Shown here piece by piece: positions 17,001 through 25,363 of a stretch of DNA of 64,000 nucleotides. Position numbers and translations under genes: made by a program. The DNA is taken from assembly GCA_965267405.1 (NCBI GenBank), contig OZ253954.1:1178001-1242000 (forward strand), in the 5' to 3' direction. This stretch comes from JAPPOI01 sp028818055. GTDB lineage: Bacteria > Pseudomonadota > Alphaproteobacteria > Rhodobacterales > Rhodobacteraceae. Each line of letters begins with the position of its first letter. Positions within the stretch are counted from its first letter, which is position 1. Below the pieces are notes generated by a model. The model was not told where the DNA came from, did no database searches, and saw nothing but the letters and a program-made list of their open reading frames with translations.

Positions 17001-18035
17001 ATGACAACAAGACGTAAGTTCCTGACCACCGCAGCCGCCGGTGCCGCGGCCGCGCCGCTTGCCACGCCTGCGATTGCGCAGTCGACCATTCGCTGGCGAC
17101 TCCAAACGTATGCTGGCGCTGCACTGGCCGAGCATGTCCTCGACCCGGCAATCGAGATGTTCAATAAGATCGCTGGCGATCGGATGCAAATTGAAGTCTT
17201 CTATGCTGACCAGCTGGTACCAACGGGCGAGCTGTTCCAAGCCATGCAGCGCGGCACGATCGACGCTGTTCAGTCCGACGACGACTCGATGGCGTCCCCG
17301 ACCGAAGTGACGGTGTTTGGCGGCTACTTCCCGTTTGCCTCGCGCTATTCCTTGGACGTGCCTGTATTGTTCAACCAATACGGTCTGAATGAAATTTGGG
17401 ATGCCGAGTATTCGAAGGTTGGCGTCAAACATATCAGCGCCGGCGCATGGGACCCGTGCCACTTTGCGACAAAGGATCCGATCAATTCACTTGCGGATCT
17501 GAAGGGCAAACGCGTCTTCACCTTCCCAACTGCGGGCCGATTCCTTAGCCAGTTTGGCGTCGTTCCGGTCACCCTGCCTTGGGAAGATATTGAAGTCGCT
17601 GTGCAAACTGGTGAGCTTGATGGCATCGCTTGGTCCGGCATCACGGAAGACTACACCGTCGGTTGGGCCGATGTGACGAACTACTTCCTGACAAACAACA
17701 TCTCGGGTGCATGGATCGGGCACTTCTTCGCCAACATGGACCGTTGGAACGAGCTGCCGGAGGACCTACAGACGCTGTTCACGGTCTGCTGCGAGCAATC
17801 GCATTACTACCGTCAGCACTGGTACTGGGGTGGTGAAGCTGACCTGCGGGTAAATGGCCCCAAAATGCAGCTTACTTCGATCCCAGACGATGAATGGGCT
17901 CAAGTTGAAGCTGCAGCGCGCGCATTCTGGGATGAAATCGCTGCTGAATCCGAGACCAAGGCGAAAGTTGTTGAGGTGTTCAAAACCTACAACGCGGTCA
18001 TGGAAAAAGCCGGACGTCCATATCGGTACGGCTAA
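17001..18035 (+). CDS. TRAP transporter substrate-binding protein, DctP type
   Basis: A 344-residue periplasmic protein. It starts with a twin-arginine signal (TTRRKFLTTAAAGAAAAPLA, cleavage near AIAQ) and a good ribosome site (GAGAGGAAAG). The DctP fold is seen in FNKIAGDRMQIEVFYADQLVP, QAMQRGTIDAVQSDDDS and LADLKGKRVFTFPTAGRFL. The conserved ligand-contact region follows (ELDGIAWSG). The sequence is closer to the family members for keto acids and sugar-like compounds than to sialic acid or ectoine binders, but this is a weak impression. The gene order Q-M-P with overlaps makes a complete importer. Neighbouring genes suggest an amine- or glutamate-linked substrate. Confidence 0.9.
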   Translation: MTTRRKFLTTAAAGAAAAPLATPAIAQSTIRWRLQTYAGAALAEHVLDPAIEMFNKIAGDRMQIEVFYADQLVPTGELFQAMQRGTIDAVQSDDDSMASPTEVTVFGGYFPFASRYSLDVPVLFNQYGLNEIWDAEYSKVGVKHISAGAWDPCHFATKDPINSLADLKGKRVFTFPTAGRFLSQFGVVPVTLPWEDIEVAVQTGELDGIAWSGITEDYTVGWADVTNYFLTNNISGAWIGHFFANMDRWNELPEDLQTLFTVCCEQSHYYRQHWYWGGEADLRVNGPKMQLTSIPDDEWAQVEAAARAFWDEIAAESETKAKVVEVFKTYNAVMEKAGRPYRYG

Positions 18036-18043
18036 CGCTAAAC

Positions 18044-18069
18044 TGGTCCCCGGCATTGGCTGGGGACCA
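18044..18069 (+). other. Stem-loop at the 3' end of the TRAP operon
   Basis: TGGTCCCC (18044-18051) and GGGGACCA (18062-18069) form a perfect 8-bp stem with a 10-nt loop, 9 nt after the dctP stop. No T-run follows, so it is better seen as a 3'-end stabiliser or partial terminator before the Na/Pi-type gene. Confidence 0.45.
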
Positions 18070-18095
18070 CCATCCAACTTCGGGCAACTCTCGAA

Positions 18096-19775
18096 ATGGC
18101 AATTCTGGGCTTCTTGGTTGAGATTTTTGCAGCGGTCATGCTGCTTCTCTTTGCCGTGCGCCTTGTACGCACCGGGATTGAAAGACGATTTGGCCAGAAT
18201 TTCGCCCACTACCTTGCCGGCCAGCAGTCCGGCGCGATGGCCGCACTATCGGGTATGGGTCTGGCGATCATGCTACAAAGCTCGGCCGCGGTTGCTTTGT
18301 TGCTTTCGGGGTTTGCCGCGACAGGAGTTATGAGTTTCCCGACGGGCTTCGCGGCACTTTTGGGTGCGGACTTGGGATCCGCACTCGTCATTCAATTTTT
18401 GTCATTTGATCTGAGCTGGCTTGAGCCATTGCTTTTGGTCGCGGGTGGCTGGCTTTACCTAAAAAGCGACCGCCCAAAGCTGCAACTACTTGGACGCATT
18501 TTGTTGGGGCTTGGATTGATCCTTGTTTCGCTCAGCCTGCTGCGAAGCGGTGTTGCACCGCTAAGCGAAAGCAACGTGCTGCCGGCACTGGCCGATTACA
18601 TCGCTGCCGACAAGCTAACCGGCTTTCTGATTGGCGCGGCATTGGCTTTCGTCCTGCACTCTAGCGTGGCGACGATCTTGATGGTCGTTGCGATCGTTCA
18701 AGCAGGAGCACTTCCGTTTGCACCAGGCATCGCAATTGTACTCGGCGCCAATTTGGGCTCGGCGCTTGTTGCTGTTTGGCTGACACGCGACATGCCACTG
18801 GACGCACGGAGAGTCCCGATTGCAAATGCTGTCGTCCGTGGTGCCTTTGCGCTGTTGGCACTGTTTTTCGTCACCTACGCGGGTTTGACTGAAACACTCC
18901 TTATCTCGAGCCCGGCAGCGTCCCTAATTCTCGTACACATCGGGTTCAATGCGTTGCTCGTGCTGTTTTTCGCGCCGTTGGCCAGCCTTCTGGAAGGTCC
19001 AGCGCGAAAACTTATGCCGGCTCCACCCGATGTATCCCATGATGCCTTGGAAACCCCATTAAGAGCGTTCGAAAAGTCCGACATCGACGATCCGGCAATC
19101 GCTCTTTCTTCAATGCGTCAGGAAATCCTCCAAATGCTGAGCGAAGTGGAACGCATGTACCGTCCCATTTTGTCACTCTATGACGAAGAGACGCCCGGGG
19201 CTGTTAGTGAGTTGCGCGCGAAAGACGAACGAGTGAATGCGCTTTTCACCAATCTCCGGCGATTTATGGCTGAAAGCGCCCGCGAACAATTCACCAAACC
19301 TGAATTGAAACAGTGTCGCTCACTGTTGGAATACGCGATCCGCGTTGAAGCCGCTGGCGACATCGTTTCAAAGCGGTTGTCTGCATTGGCGGCCGAAAAA
19401 CACAAAAACAGGTTTGAGTTCTCGAAACCCGGACGGGAAGAGTTGGTCGAACTTCACGCGTTGGTCCTGTCCGGCTTCAGCCTTGCCCGTCACGTACTTC
19501 TTGTTGACGACGTCGAAGCAGCCCGGCGACTGGTGCTGGATAAAGCCGAAGTCAAACGCCGCGAGCGCGACAGCCGGAAAGCACACCTAAAACGCTTGGA
19601 ACGCGGTGAATCCAAAAGCCTATCATCCAGTGATGTGCATCTTGAAACATTGCGCGCCCTGCGAGAACTCTATGGTCATCTTGCAGCGGTCGCCTACCCG
19701 ATCCTGTACAAGACCGGTCAGGTCCTGGAGACAAGGCTTGTGGTCGATCCGATGACTAAGCCAGCCAATTCATAA
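18096..19775 (+). CDS. Na/Pi cotransporter family protein with C-terminal PhoU-like domain
   Basis: A 559-residue membrane protein of the NptA/PNaS group. It has two repeated transport modules marked by the Q/H-SS motifs IMLQSSAAVALLLSG (about residue 65) and FVLHSSVATILMVVA (about 190), and by GADLGSAL and GANLGSAL. After about residue 310 comes a helical PhoU-like cytosolic domain (MRQEILQMLSEVERMYRPIL and onward). Such proteins move phosphate with sodium, and some bacterial ones seem to work as phosphate exporters. Its position beside genes that release phosphate from phosphonates fits handling of excess Pi. It lies 60 nt after dctP and 13 nt before the glutamine-synthetase-like gene. Confidence 0.85.
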   Translation: MAILGFLVEIFAAVMLLLFAVRLVRTGIERRFGQNFAHYLAGQQSGAMAALSGMGLAIMLQSSAAVALLLSGFAATGVMSFPTGFAALLGADLGSALVIQFLSFDLSWLEPLLLVAGGWLYLKSDRPKLQLLGRILLGLGLILVSLSLLRSGVAPLSESNVLPALADYIAADKLTGFLIGAALAFVLHSSVATILMVVAIVQAGALPFAPGIAIVLGANLGSALVAVWLTRDMPLDARRVPIANAVVRGAFALLALFFVTYAGLTETLLISSPAASLILVHIGFNALLVLFFAPLASLLEGPARKLMPAPPDVSHDALETPLRAFEKSDIDDPAIALSSMRQEILQMLSEVERMYRPILSLYDEETPGAVSELRAKDERVNALFTNLRRFMAESAREQFTKPELKQCRSLLEYAIRVEAAGDIVSKRLSALAAEKHKNRFEFSKPGREELVELHALVLSGFSLARHVLLVDDVEAARRLVLDKAEVKRRERDSRKAHLKRLERGESKSLSSSDVHLETLRALRELYGHLAAVAYPILYKTGQVLETRLVVDPMTKPANS

Positions 19776-19788
19776 AAACGAGAAAACG

Positions 19789-21153
19789 ATGCCTGCCAAC
19801 CTCACGCTAAATGCATTGAACGATCTCGCCGCCAAGGGCGAGATTGATACCGTCCTTGTCTGCCTTGTTGATATGCAAGGCCGGCTGATGGGAAAGCGTT
19901 TCCATGTCTCGAACTTCCTTGAGTCCGGCCACGTGGAAACGCATTGCTGCAACTATCTGTTCGCAACAGATATCGAGATGGCAACGCCCGACGGATATGC
20001 GTCAACATCGTGGGAGCAAGGCTACGGCGACTATGTCATGAAGCCCGACTTGACGACTCTCAGACGTTTGCCCTGGCTTGAAGGAACCGCGTTGGTCATG
20101 TGCGATATCATCGATCACCATACGCATGAGCCAGTTCCCCATACACCGCGCCAAATCCTGAAAGAACAGATCAAAAGAGCTGAAGCCATGGGGTTCACGC
20201 CCATGATGGCAACCGAGCTTGAGTTCTTTCTATTTGAGAAGTCCTTTGACGACATTCGTCGGTCCGGATTCCGCGATCTTGAGCCGATCTCCGGTTACAA
20301 CGAAGATTATCACATCTTGCAGACCACCAAGGAAGAGCACGTCATGCGCCCGATCCGCAATTACCTTGTGGAAGCGGGCGTTCCCGTTGAGAATTCCAAG
20401 GGTGAGGCCGAGACCGGGCAAGAAGAGCTCAACATCCGATACGCCGACGCGCTTCGTTGTGCAGATCACCACACGTTGGCCAAACAAGCGGTCAAAGAAA
20501 TTGCAGATCAGAAGGGACACGCCGCAACCTTTCTGCCCAAATGGCATCACGAAAAGGTCGGTTCGGCCGCACACATCCATCAATCTTTAATGTCCGGCGA
20601 GGACAACGCTTTTTTCGACGCCGGCGCCGAACTGACGATGTCCGGCACGATGGGTTCTTATGTGGCAGGCCTGCTCAAATATTCCGCCGACATTACGGTT
20701 TTCTTGGCCCCGTACGTGAATAGCTACAAGCGCTTCCTGCCGGGCACTTTCGCCCCAACGAAAATCGCATGGAGCATCGACAACCGTACCGCTGGTTACA
20801 GGCTCGTCGGCGACGGCACCAAAGGGGTGAGGATCGAATGCCGCATACCCGGCTCTGACATCAATCCGTATTTGGCCTGCGCTGCTCAACTTGCGGCTGG
20901 ACTTTCTGGCATTGAGGAAGGACTGACGCTGGACGACCCGGTAACCGGTGATGTCTATGCGATGGATGACGTTCCATCGATTCCTCACACACTGCGCGCC
21001 GCAACCGAAACGCTGCGCAATTCAGCGATGTTGCGCAAAACAATGGGGGATTGGGTCGTCGACCACTACACGCGCGCGGCAGAGGTCGAGCAAGAAGCAT
21101 TTGACGCGGTGGTAACAGACTGGGAAGTCGCACGCGGATTTGAAAGGGCTTAA
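19789..21153 (+). CDS. Glutamine-synthetase-like ligase (gamma-glutamyl-amide synthetase type)
   Basis: A 454-residue ATP-dependent ligase of the glutamine synthetase fold. The metal/glutamate site is MMATELEFFLFEK and ETGQEELNIRYADALRCAD. The ammonia/amine side has KVGSAAHIHQSL. The nucleotide region has SYKRFLPGTFAPT and WSIDNRTAGYR. The adenylylation loop of GlnA-I is absent, and the gene sits in a catabolic operon. It is therefore probably a PuuA/IpuC/GlnA4-type enzyme that gamma-glutamylates an amine rather than the assimilatory enzyme. The amine is unknown. The aldehyde dehydrogenase starts 3 nt after its stop. Confidence 0.85.
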   Translation: MPANLTLNALNDLAAKGEIDTVLVCLVDMQGRLMGKRFHVSNFLESGHVETHCCNYLFATDIEMATPDGYASTSWEQGYGDYVMKPDLTTLRRLPWLEGTALVMCDIIDHHTHEPVPHTPRQILKEQIKRAEAMGFTPMMATELEFFLFEKSFDDIRRSGFRDLEPISGYNEDYHILQTTKEEHVMRPIRNYLVEAGVPVENSKGEAETGQEELNIRYADALRCADHHTLAKQAVKEIADQKGHAATFLPKWHHEKVGSAAHIHQSLMSGEDNAFFDAGAELTMSGTMGSYVAGLLKYSADITVFLAPYVNSYKRFLPGTFAPTKIAWSIDNRTAGYRLVGDGTKGVRIECRIPGSDINPYLACAAQLAAGLSGIEEGLTLDDPVTGDVYAMDDVPSIPHTLRAATETLRNSAMLRKTMGDWVVDHYTRAAEVEQEAFDAVVTDWEVARGFERA

Positions 21154-21156
21154 ACT

Positions 21157-22533
21157 ATGAAAACCGTTTCACTCATTTCTCCAATCGACGGTTCGGAGTA
21201 TCTAAGTCGCGATGTTCTTTCGCGGGATGCCGCGTTTCAGGCGGCAGAAAAAGCCCGGACAGCACAAGAAAGCTGGGCAAAGCGTCCGCTTCGGGAACGC
21301 ATCGATCTTGTTTTGAAAGCCAACGAGATCGTAGGACAATCAACCGACCAAATGGCAAAGGAACTTGCCCACCAAATGGGGCGCCCAATTCGGTACGGCG
21401 GCGAGTACGGCGGTTTTAATGAGCGCGTTCGCTACATGGCGGAAGTGGCTGAAGAATGCCTGTCACCCGACGTGATTGAGGACTCAGACGCGTTTCTGCG
21501 GCAGATCAAGCGCGTACCTTGGGGTGTGGTTCTGGTCGTTGCGCCATGGAATTATCCATACATGACCGCAATCAATACAATTGCTCCTGCCCTCATCGCG
21601 GGCAACACAGTGATCCTCAAACATGCCAGCCAAACACTTCAGGTTGGCGACCGATTGGCCGAGGCGTTCCACCAAGCAGGTGTTCCAGAGGATGTCTTCC
21701 AAAACATCGTAATTGATCACGAGACAACCAACGCGCTGATCGGCGAACGTGCAGTCGACTTTGTGAACTTCACGGGGTCAGTCGGCGGGGGACAGGCGAT
21801 GGAACAAGCAGCTGCGGGAACGTTTATCCCGGTATCGACTGAACTTGGCGGCAAGGACCCTGGATTTGTTCGTGCCGATGCCGATCTTGATGCTGCGGTC
21901 GACACTCTGATGGACGGCGCAATTTTCAATTCGGGACAATGCTGCTGTGGGATCGAACGCGTTTACGTGCACAGATCTCTCTACGATTCATTTGTCGAGA
22001 AAGCCGTTGCTTGGGTGAACGCCCAAAAGCTGGGAAATCCGTTGGACACCGAAACGACAATGGGACCTATGGCAAATGTCCGTTTTGCACGTGAGGTTCG
22101 CGCTCAGGTCGCCGAGGCGGTTGCCGATGGTGCCACGGCCCACATTGCGACGATGGAAGCCGACGACGGCCAAAACTGTTACGTCACCCCTCAGGTCCTT
22201 ACGGGCGTCACACACAATATGCGCGTCATGCGCGACGAAACATTTGGTCCGGTGGTTGGCATTATGCCCGTTGATGACGATGCAGAGGCCGTCCAGCTGA
22301 TGAATGATAGCCGCTTTGGATTAACTGCGAGCATCTGGACCGAAGATCGGGACGCAGCCGAGCGCATCGGCGACCAGATCGAAACTGGAACGGTTTTCAT
22401 GAATCGTTGCGACTATCTTGACCCGGCTCTTTGCTGGACAGGTTGCAAGGACACCGGCCGAGGTTCTGGCTTGTCGAAACTTGCCTATCAATCACTGACG
22501 CGCCCCAAATCTTATCACCTGAGGAAAGTCTGA
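21157..22533 (+). CDS. NAD(P)-dependent aldehyde dehydrogenase
   Basis: A 458-residue aldehyde dehydrogenase. The catalytic Glu is in STELGGKDPGFV and the Cys in FNSGQCCCGIERVYV. VVAPWNYPYMTAINTIAPAL marks the cofactor pocket, and RDETFGPVVGI is the late family motif. Two Cys follow the catalytic position, giving CCC. It overlaps the iron alcohol dehydrogenase gene by 1 nt (TGATG). Together they could oxidise an alcohol to an acid in two steps, for example the free end of a gamma-glutamylated amino alcohol. The exact substrate is not known. Confidence 0.88.
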   Translation: MKTVSLISPIDGSEYLSRDVLSRDAAFQAAEKARTAQESWAKRPLRERIDLVLKANEIVGQSTDQMAKELAHQMGRPIRYGGEYGGFNERVRYMAEVAEECLSPDVIEDSDAFLRQIKRVPWGVVLVVAPWNYPYMTAINTIAPALIAGNTVILKHASQTLQVGDRLAEAFHQAGVPEDVFQNIVIDHETTNALIGERAVDFVNFTGSVGGGQAMEQAAAGTFIPVSTELGGKDPGFVRADADLDAAVDTLMDGAIFNSGQCCCGIERVYVHRSLYDSFVEKAVAWVNAQKLGNPLDTETTMGPMANVRFAREVRAQVAEAVADGATAHIATMEADDGQNCYVTPQVLTGVTHNMRVMRDETFGPVVGIMPVDDDAEAVQLMNDSRFGLTASIWTEDRDAAERIGDQIETGTVFMNRCDYLDPALCWTGCKDTGRGSGLSKLAYQSLTRPKSYHLRKV

Positions 22534-23678
22534 TGACGCTCACCGCAAATTGGTCCTATCCCACGTCCATGCGCTTTGGCGCTGGCCGCATCAACGAAAT
22601 CGCCGACGCATGCAAATCCGCTGGCATGGCCAAGCCACTTCTCGTCACCGACCGCGGTCTCGCGGGGATGGATATCACAAACCAGACGCTGAATCTGATG
22701 GAAGAAGGCGGTCTAGGTCGCTCGATGTTTGCGGATGTCGATCCAAACCCAAATGACAATAACGTGGAAGACGGACTTAAGGTCTATCGCGATGGCGGAT
22801 TTGACGGCGTAATCGCCTTTGGCGGTGGCTCCGGGCTCGATCTCGGTAAAACACTTGCATTCATGGCCGGCCAAACGCGGCCGATGTGGGACTTTGAAGA
22901 TATTGGTGATTGGTGGACCCGCGCTGACCCAGATGGAATTCACCCGATCGTTGCTGTTCCGACCACCGCAGGGACAGGTTCGGAAGTTGGTCGAGCTTCG
23001 GTGATCACAAACTCGGAATCTCACGAGAAAAAGATCATCTTTCACCCCAAAATGCTGCCATCAGTGGTGATTTGCGATCCTGAACTGACTGTGGGTATGC
23101 CCAAGCACATAACCGCTGGAACTGGTCTGGACGCCTTTGCGCACTGTGTCGAAGCGTATAGCAGCCCTCACTACCATCCGATGAGCCAAGGAATCGCATT
23201 GGAAGGCATGCGACTTGTTAAAGACAACCTTCCCCGCGCTTATGCAGATGGTGGCGACATCGATGCGCGTGCGCATATGATGAGTGCAGCAGCAATGGGC
23301 GCGACCGCATTCCAGAAGGGTCTTGGAGCCATCCATGCTCTTTCGCATCCGATCGGCGCGCACCACCACACCCATCACGGCACGACCAACGCGGTTTGCA
23401 TGCCCGAAGTCCTGAAGTTCAATGCCGATGCTATTCGTGACCGTTTCGACAGCGCAGCCGCTTACCTGGGAATTGCGGGTGGATTCGATGGGTTTCGCGC
23501 ATATGTTGACGAGCTGAATTCGTCGCTAGGTATTCCAAAGAACCTTACCGCACTTGGTGTGTCCGATCCGGACATCAATCGTCTTGTGTCTGACGCGCTT
23601 CGCGATCCCTCAACTGGCGGCAACCCTGTCGAAATGACTGAAGCCAACACGCGCGCTCTTTTCGAGGCGCTCCTTTGA
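22533..23678 (+). CDS. Iron-containing alcohol dehydrogenase
   Basis: A 381-residue group III (iron-dependent) alcohol dehydrogenase from ATG 22533. The cofactor motif is IAFGGGSGLDLGKTLAF. VPTTAGTGSEVGRASVI is the family signature. Metal ligands come from GTGLDAFAHCVEAY, HALSHPIGAHH and HHTHHGTTNAV. A longer reading upstream into the aldehyde dehydrogenase gene is rejected because AGGAAAG just precedes 22533 and the TGATG junction is typical. It would interconvert an alcohol and an aldehyde with NAD. The pair with the aldehyde dehydrogenase and the glutamine-synthetase-like gene points to amino-alcohol oxidation. Confidence 0.9.
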   Translation: MTLTANWSYPTSMRFGAGRINEIADACKSAGMAKPLLVTDRGLAGMDITNQTLNLMEEGGLGRSMFADVDPNPNDNNVEDGLKVYRDGGFDGVIAFGGGSGLDLGKTLAFMAGQTRPMWDFEDIGDWWTRADPDGIHPIVAVPTTAGTGSEVGRASVITNSESHEKKIIFHPKMLPSVVICDPELTVGMPKHITAGTGLDAFAHCVEAYSSPHYHPMSQGIALEGMRLVKDNLPRAYADGGDIDARAHMMSAAAMGATAFQKGLGAIHALSHPIGAHHHTHHGTTNAVCMPEVLKFNADAIRDRFDSAAAYLGIAGGFDGFRAYVDELNSSLGIPKNLTALGVSDPDINRLVSDALRDPSTGGNPVEMTEANTRALFEALL

Positions 23679-23696
23679 TTGTCTCGCATTGGTTTT

Positions 23697-23733
23697 GAAA
23701 ATCTGTTCTGTAAAAGTCCAAGAACAGATTTTC
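23697..23733. terminator. 13-bp perfect inverted repeat between the iron ADH and GMC genes
   Basis: GAAAATCTGTTCT (23697-23709) pairs exactly with AGAACAGATTTTC (23721-23733) over an 11-nt loop. The stem ends in A/T runs on both sides, so it could act as a terminator in either direction. The stem is AT-rich, however, so a protein-binding operator for the following GMC-enolase pair is an alternative. Confidence 0.5.
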
Positions 23734-23755
23734 ATGCTGGCATGTGGGCTGCGTA

Positions 23756-25363
23756 GTGGAATTCGACTACATCATTGTTGGCGCCGGTTCTGCAGGATGC
23801 ATTCTGGCTGAACGACTAAGCGCATCGGGGCGCCACAAAGTATTGGTTTTGGAAGCTGGCGGACGTGGACGATCGCCCTGGATTGCGCTGCCACTCGGGT
23901 ATGGACGCTGTTTCTACGACCCATCCGTGAATTGGATGTACCAGACTGAGCCTGATCCGGGATTAGACAGTCGTCGAGGGTATTGGCCGCGTGGAAAAGG
24001 CGTTGGGGGTTCCGGTGCAATCAACGCCATGGTTTACGCACGGGGTCTTCCCAGTGACTTCGAAGATTGGGTGTGTGCCGGGGCCACGGGATGGGATTGG
24101 CTAACTGTTCGGCAAGCTTACGACGAGATCGAATCCCAAGTTGCAGTCGATGGCTCTACGTCGGGCGACGGACCGCTTTCTGTTCAGGATGTCTCGGACC
24201 AAATCCATTCTGTTAACCAATATTTCTTCGCGGCCGCCAACGAACTTGGACTGCCAACAACCAACAACCTCAATGGCCCCAAACCAGAAGGTGCTGCGGC
24301 CTATCAAATAAACACTCGCAACGGTCGGCGTATGCATTCCGCGCGTTCACACATGAAGCAGGCTCTGAAGCGCCCTAACGTCCAGCTTTTGACGCACGCG
24401 ATTGTTGAAAGCATCGGTTTCGAGGGCCGAAAAGCCAACGTCGTGAAGGCGCGCATCAACGGTCAAATGCAAAGCTTCAAAGTCGGCAAGGAAGTCATTC
24501 TGGCAACAGGCGCGGTTTCCTCACCCAACATTTTGCAGCGTTCGGGAATTGGGCCCGCCGATCCACTTAAGTCGCACGGCATCGTCCCAGTCATGGATAA
24601 CCCCAATGTCGGCGGGCATCTTCAGGACCACGTCGGCATCGACTATTTTTTCAAGTCGACAAAACCAACATTGAACAACCAGTTGGCACCATTGCTGGGC
24701 AAACTGATGGTCGCACTGAAGTACGCACTCACGCGTCGCGGTCCGCTTTCGCTTTCGGTCAACCAGTGTGGCGGGTTCTTCCGGTCGGCTCCAAACCTGG
24801 AGACTCCGGATCAGCAATTATATTTCAACCCTGTCACCTACACGACGACACCGAAGGGGACCCGCACAGTAATACAGCCTGACCCGTTTCCAGGTTTCAT
24901 CATTGGGTTCAATCCAACACGGCCAACAAGCCGTGGTCGCATCGATATCAGCAGCGCGGACCCGGCGGCGCCTCCGCTCATTCAACCCAATTCATTGTCC
25001 AATGAAGCGGACCATAACCAGATCGTGGCTGGAGGCCTGCTTTGCCAGCGACTGATGAGGACCATTTCGCTATCGGACCTTGTTGAACAGCCGATTGGCA
25101 GCGATCTCCGAAACATGAATTCGGATGACATTCTCGCCGACTTCCGCGCCCGGGCCAGCACCGTATTTCACCCGATCGGTACTTGCCGAATGGGTCCTGA
25201 CGAAAATTCCTCGGTGGTTTGCCCACGGCTTAAAGTTCATGGCGCCGATGCGCTCAGAGTTGTCGATGCCTCTGTGTTTCCGAACATCACATCGGGGAAC
25301 ACGAATGCACCGACAATGATGTTGGCTCACCGGGCCGCCGATCTGATCATGGAGGACGTATGA
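23756..25363 (+). CDS. GMC-family FAD-dependent oxidoreductase (choline dehydrogenase-like)
   Basis: About 535 residues from GTG 23756 (GTG 23744 is also possible). The N-terminal FAD site is DYIIVGAGSAGCILAERLS with EAGG. GMC signatures are WPRGKGVGGSGAINAMVYARG and ILATGAVSSPNILQRSGIG. The C-terminal catalytic His is in STVFHPIGTCRMG, and Asn in NITSGNTNAPTMMLAHRAAD. This group oxidises primary alcohols such as choline, polyethylene glycol or other amino alcohols. Its stop overlaps the start of the enolase-superfamily gene (ATGA). It could supply an alcohol-oxidation step parallel to the iron ADH. Confidence 0.88.
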   Translation: MEFDYIIVGAGSAGCILAERLSASGRHKVLVLEAGGRGRSPWIALPLGYGRCFYDPSVNWMYQTEPDPGLDSRRGYWPRGKGVGGSGAINAMVYARGLPSDFEDWVCAGATGWDWLTVRQAYDEIESQVAVDGSTSGDGPLSVQDVSDQIHSVNQYFFAAANELGLPTTNNLNGPKPEGAAAYQINTRNGRRMHSARSHMKQALKRPNVQLLTHAIVESIGFEGRKANVVKARINGQMQSFKVGKEVILATGAVSSPNILQRSGIGPADPLKSHGIVPVMDNPNVGGHLQDHVGIDYFFKSTKPTLNNQLAPLLGKLMVALKYALTRRGPLSLSVNQCGGFFRSAPNLETPDQQLYFNPVTYTTTPKGTRTVIQPDPFPGFIIGFNPTRPTSRGRIDISSADPAAPPLIQPNSLSNEADHNQIVAGGLLCQRLMRTISLSDLVEQPIGSDLRNMNSDDILADFRARASTVFHPIGTCRMGPDENSSVVCPRLKVHGADALRVVDASVFPNITSGNTNAPTMMLAHRAADLIMEDV

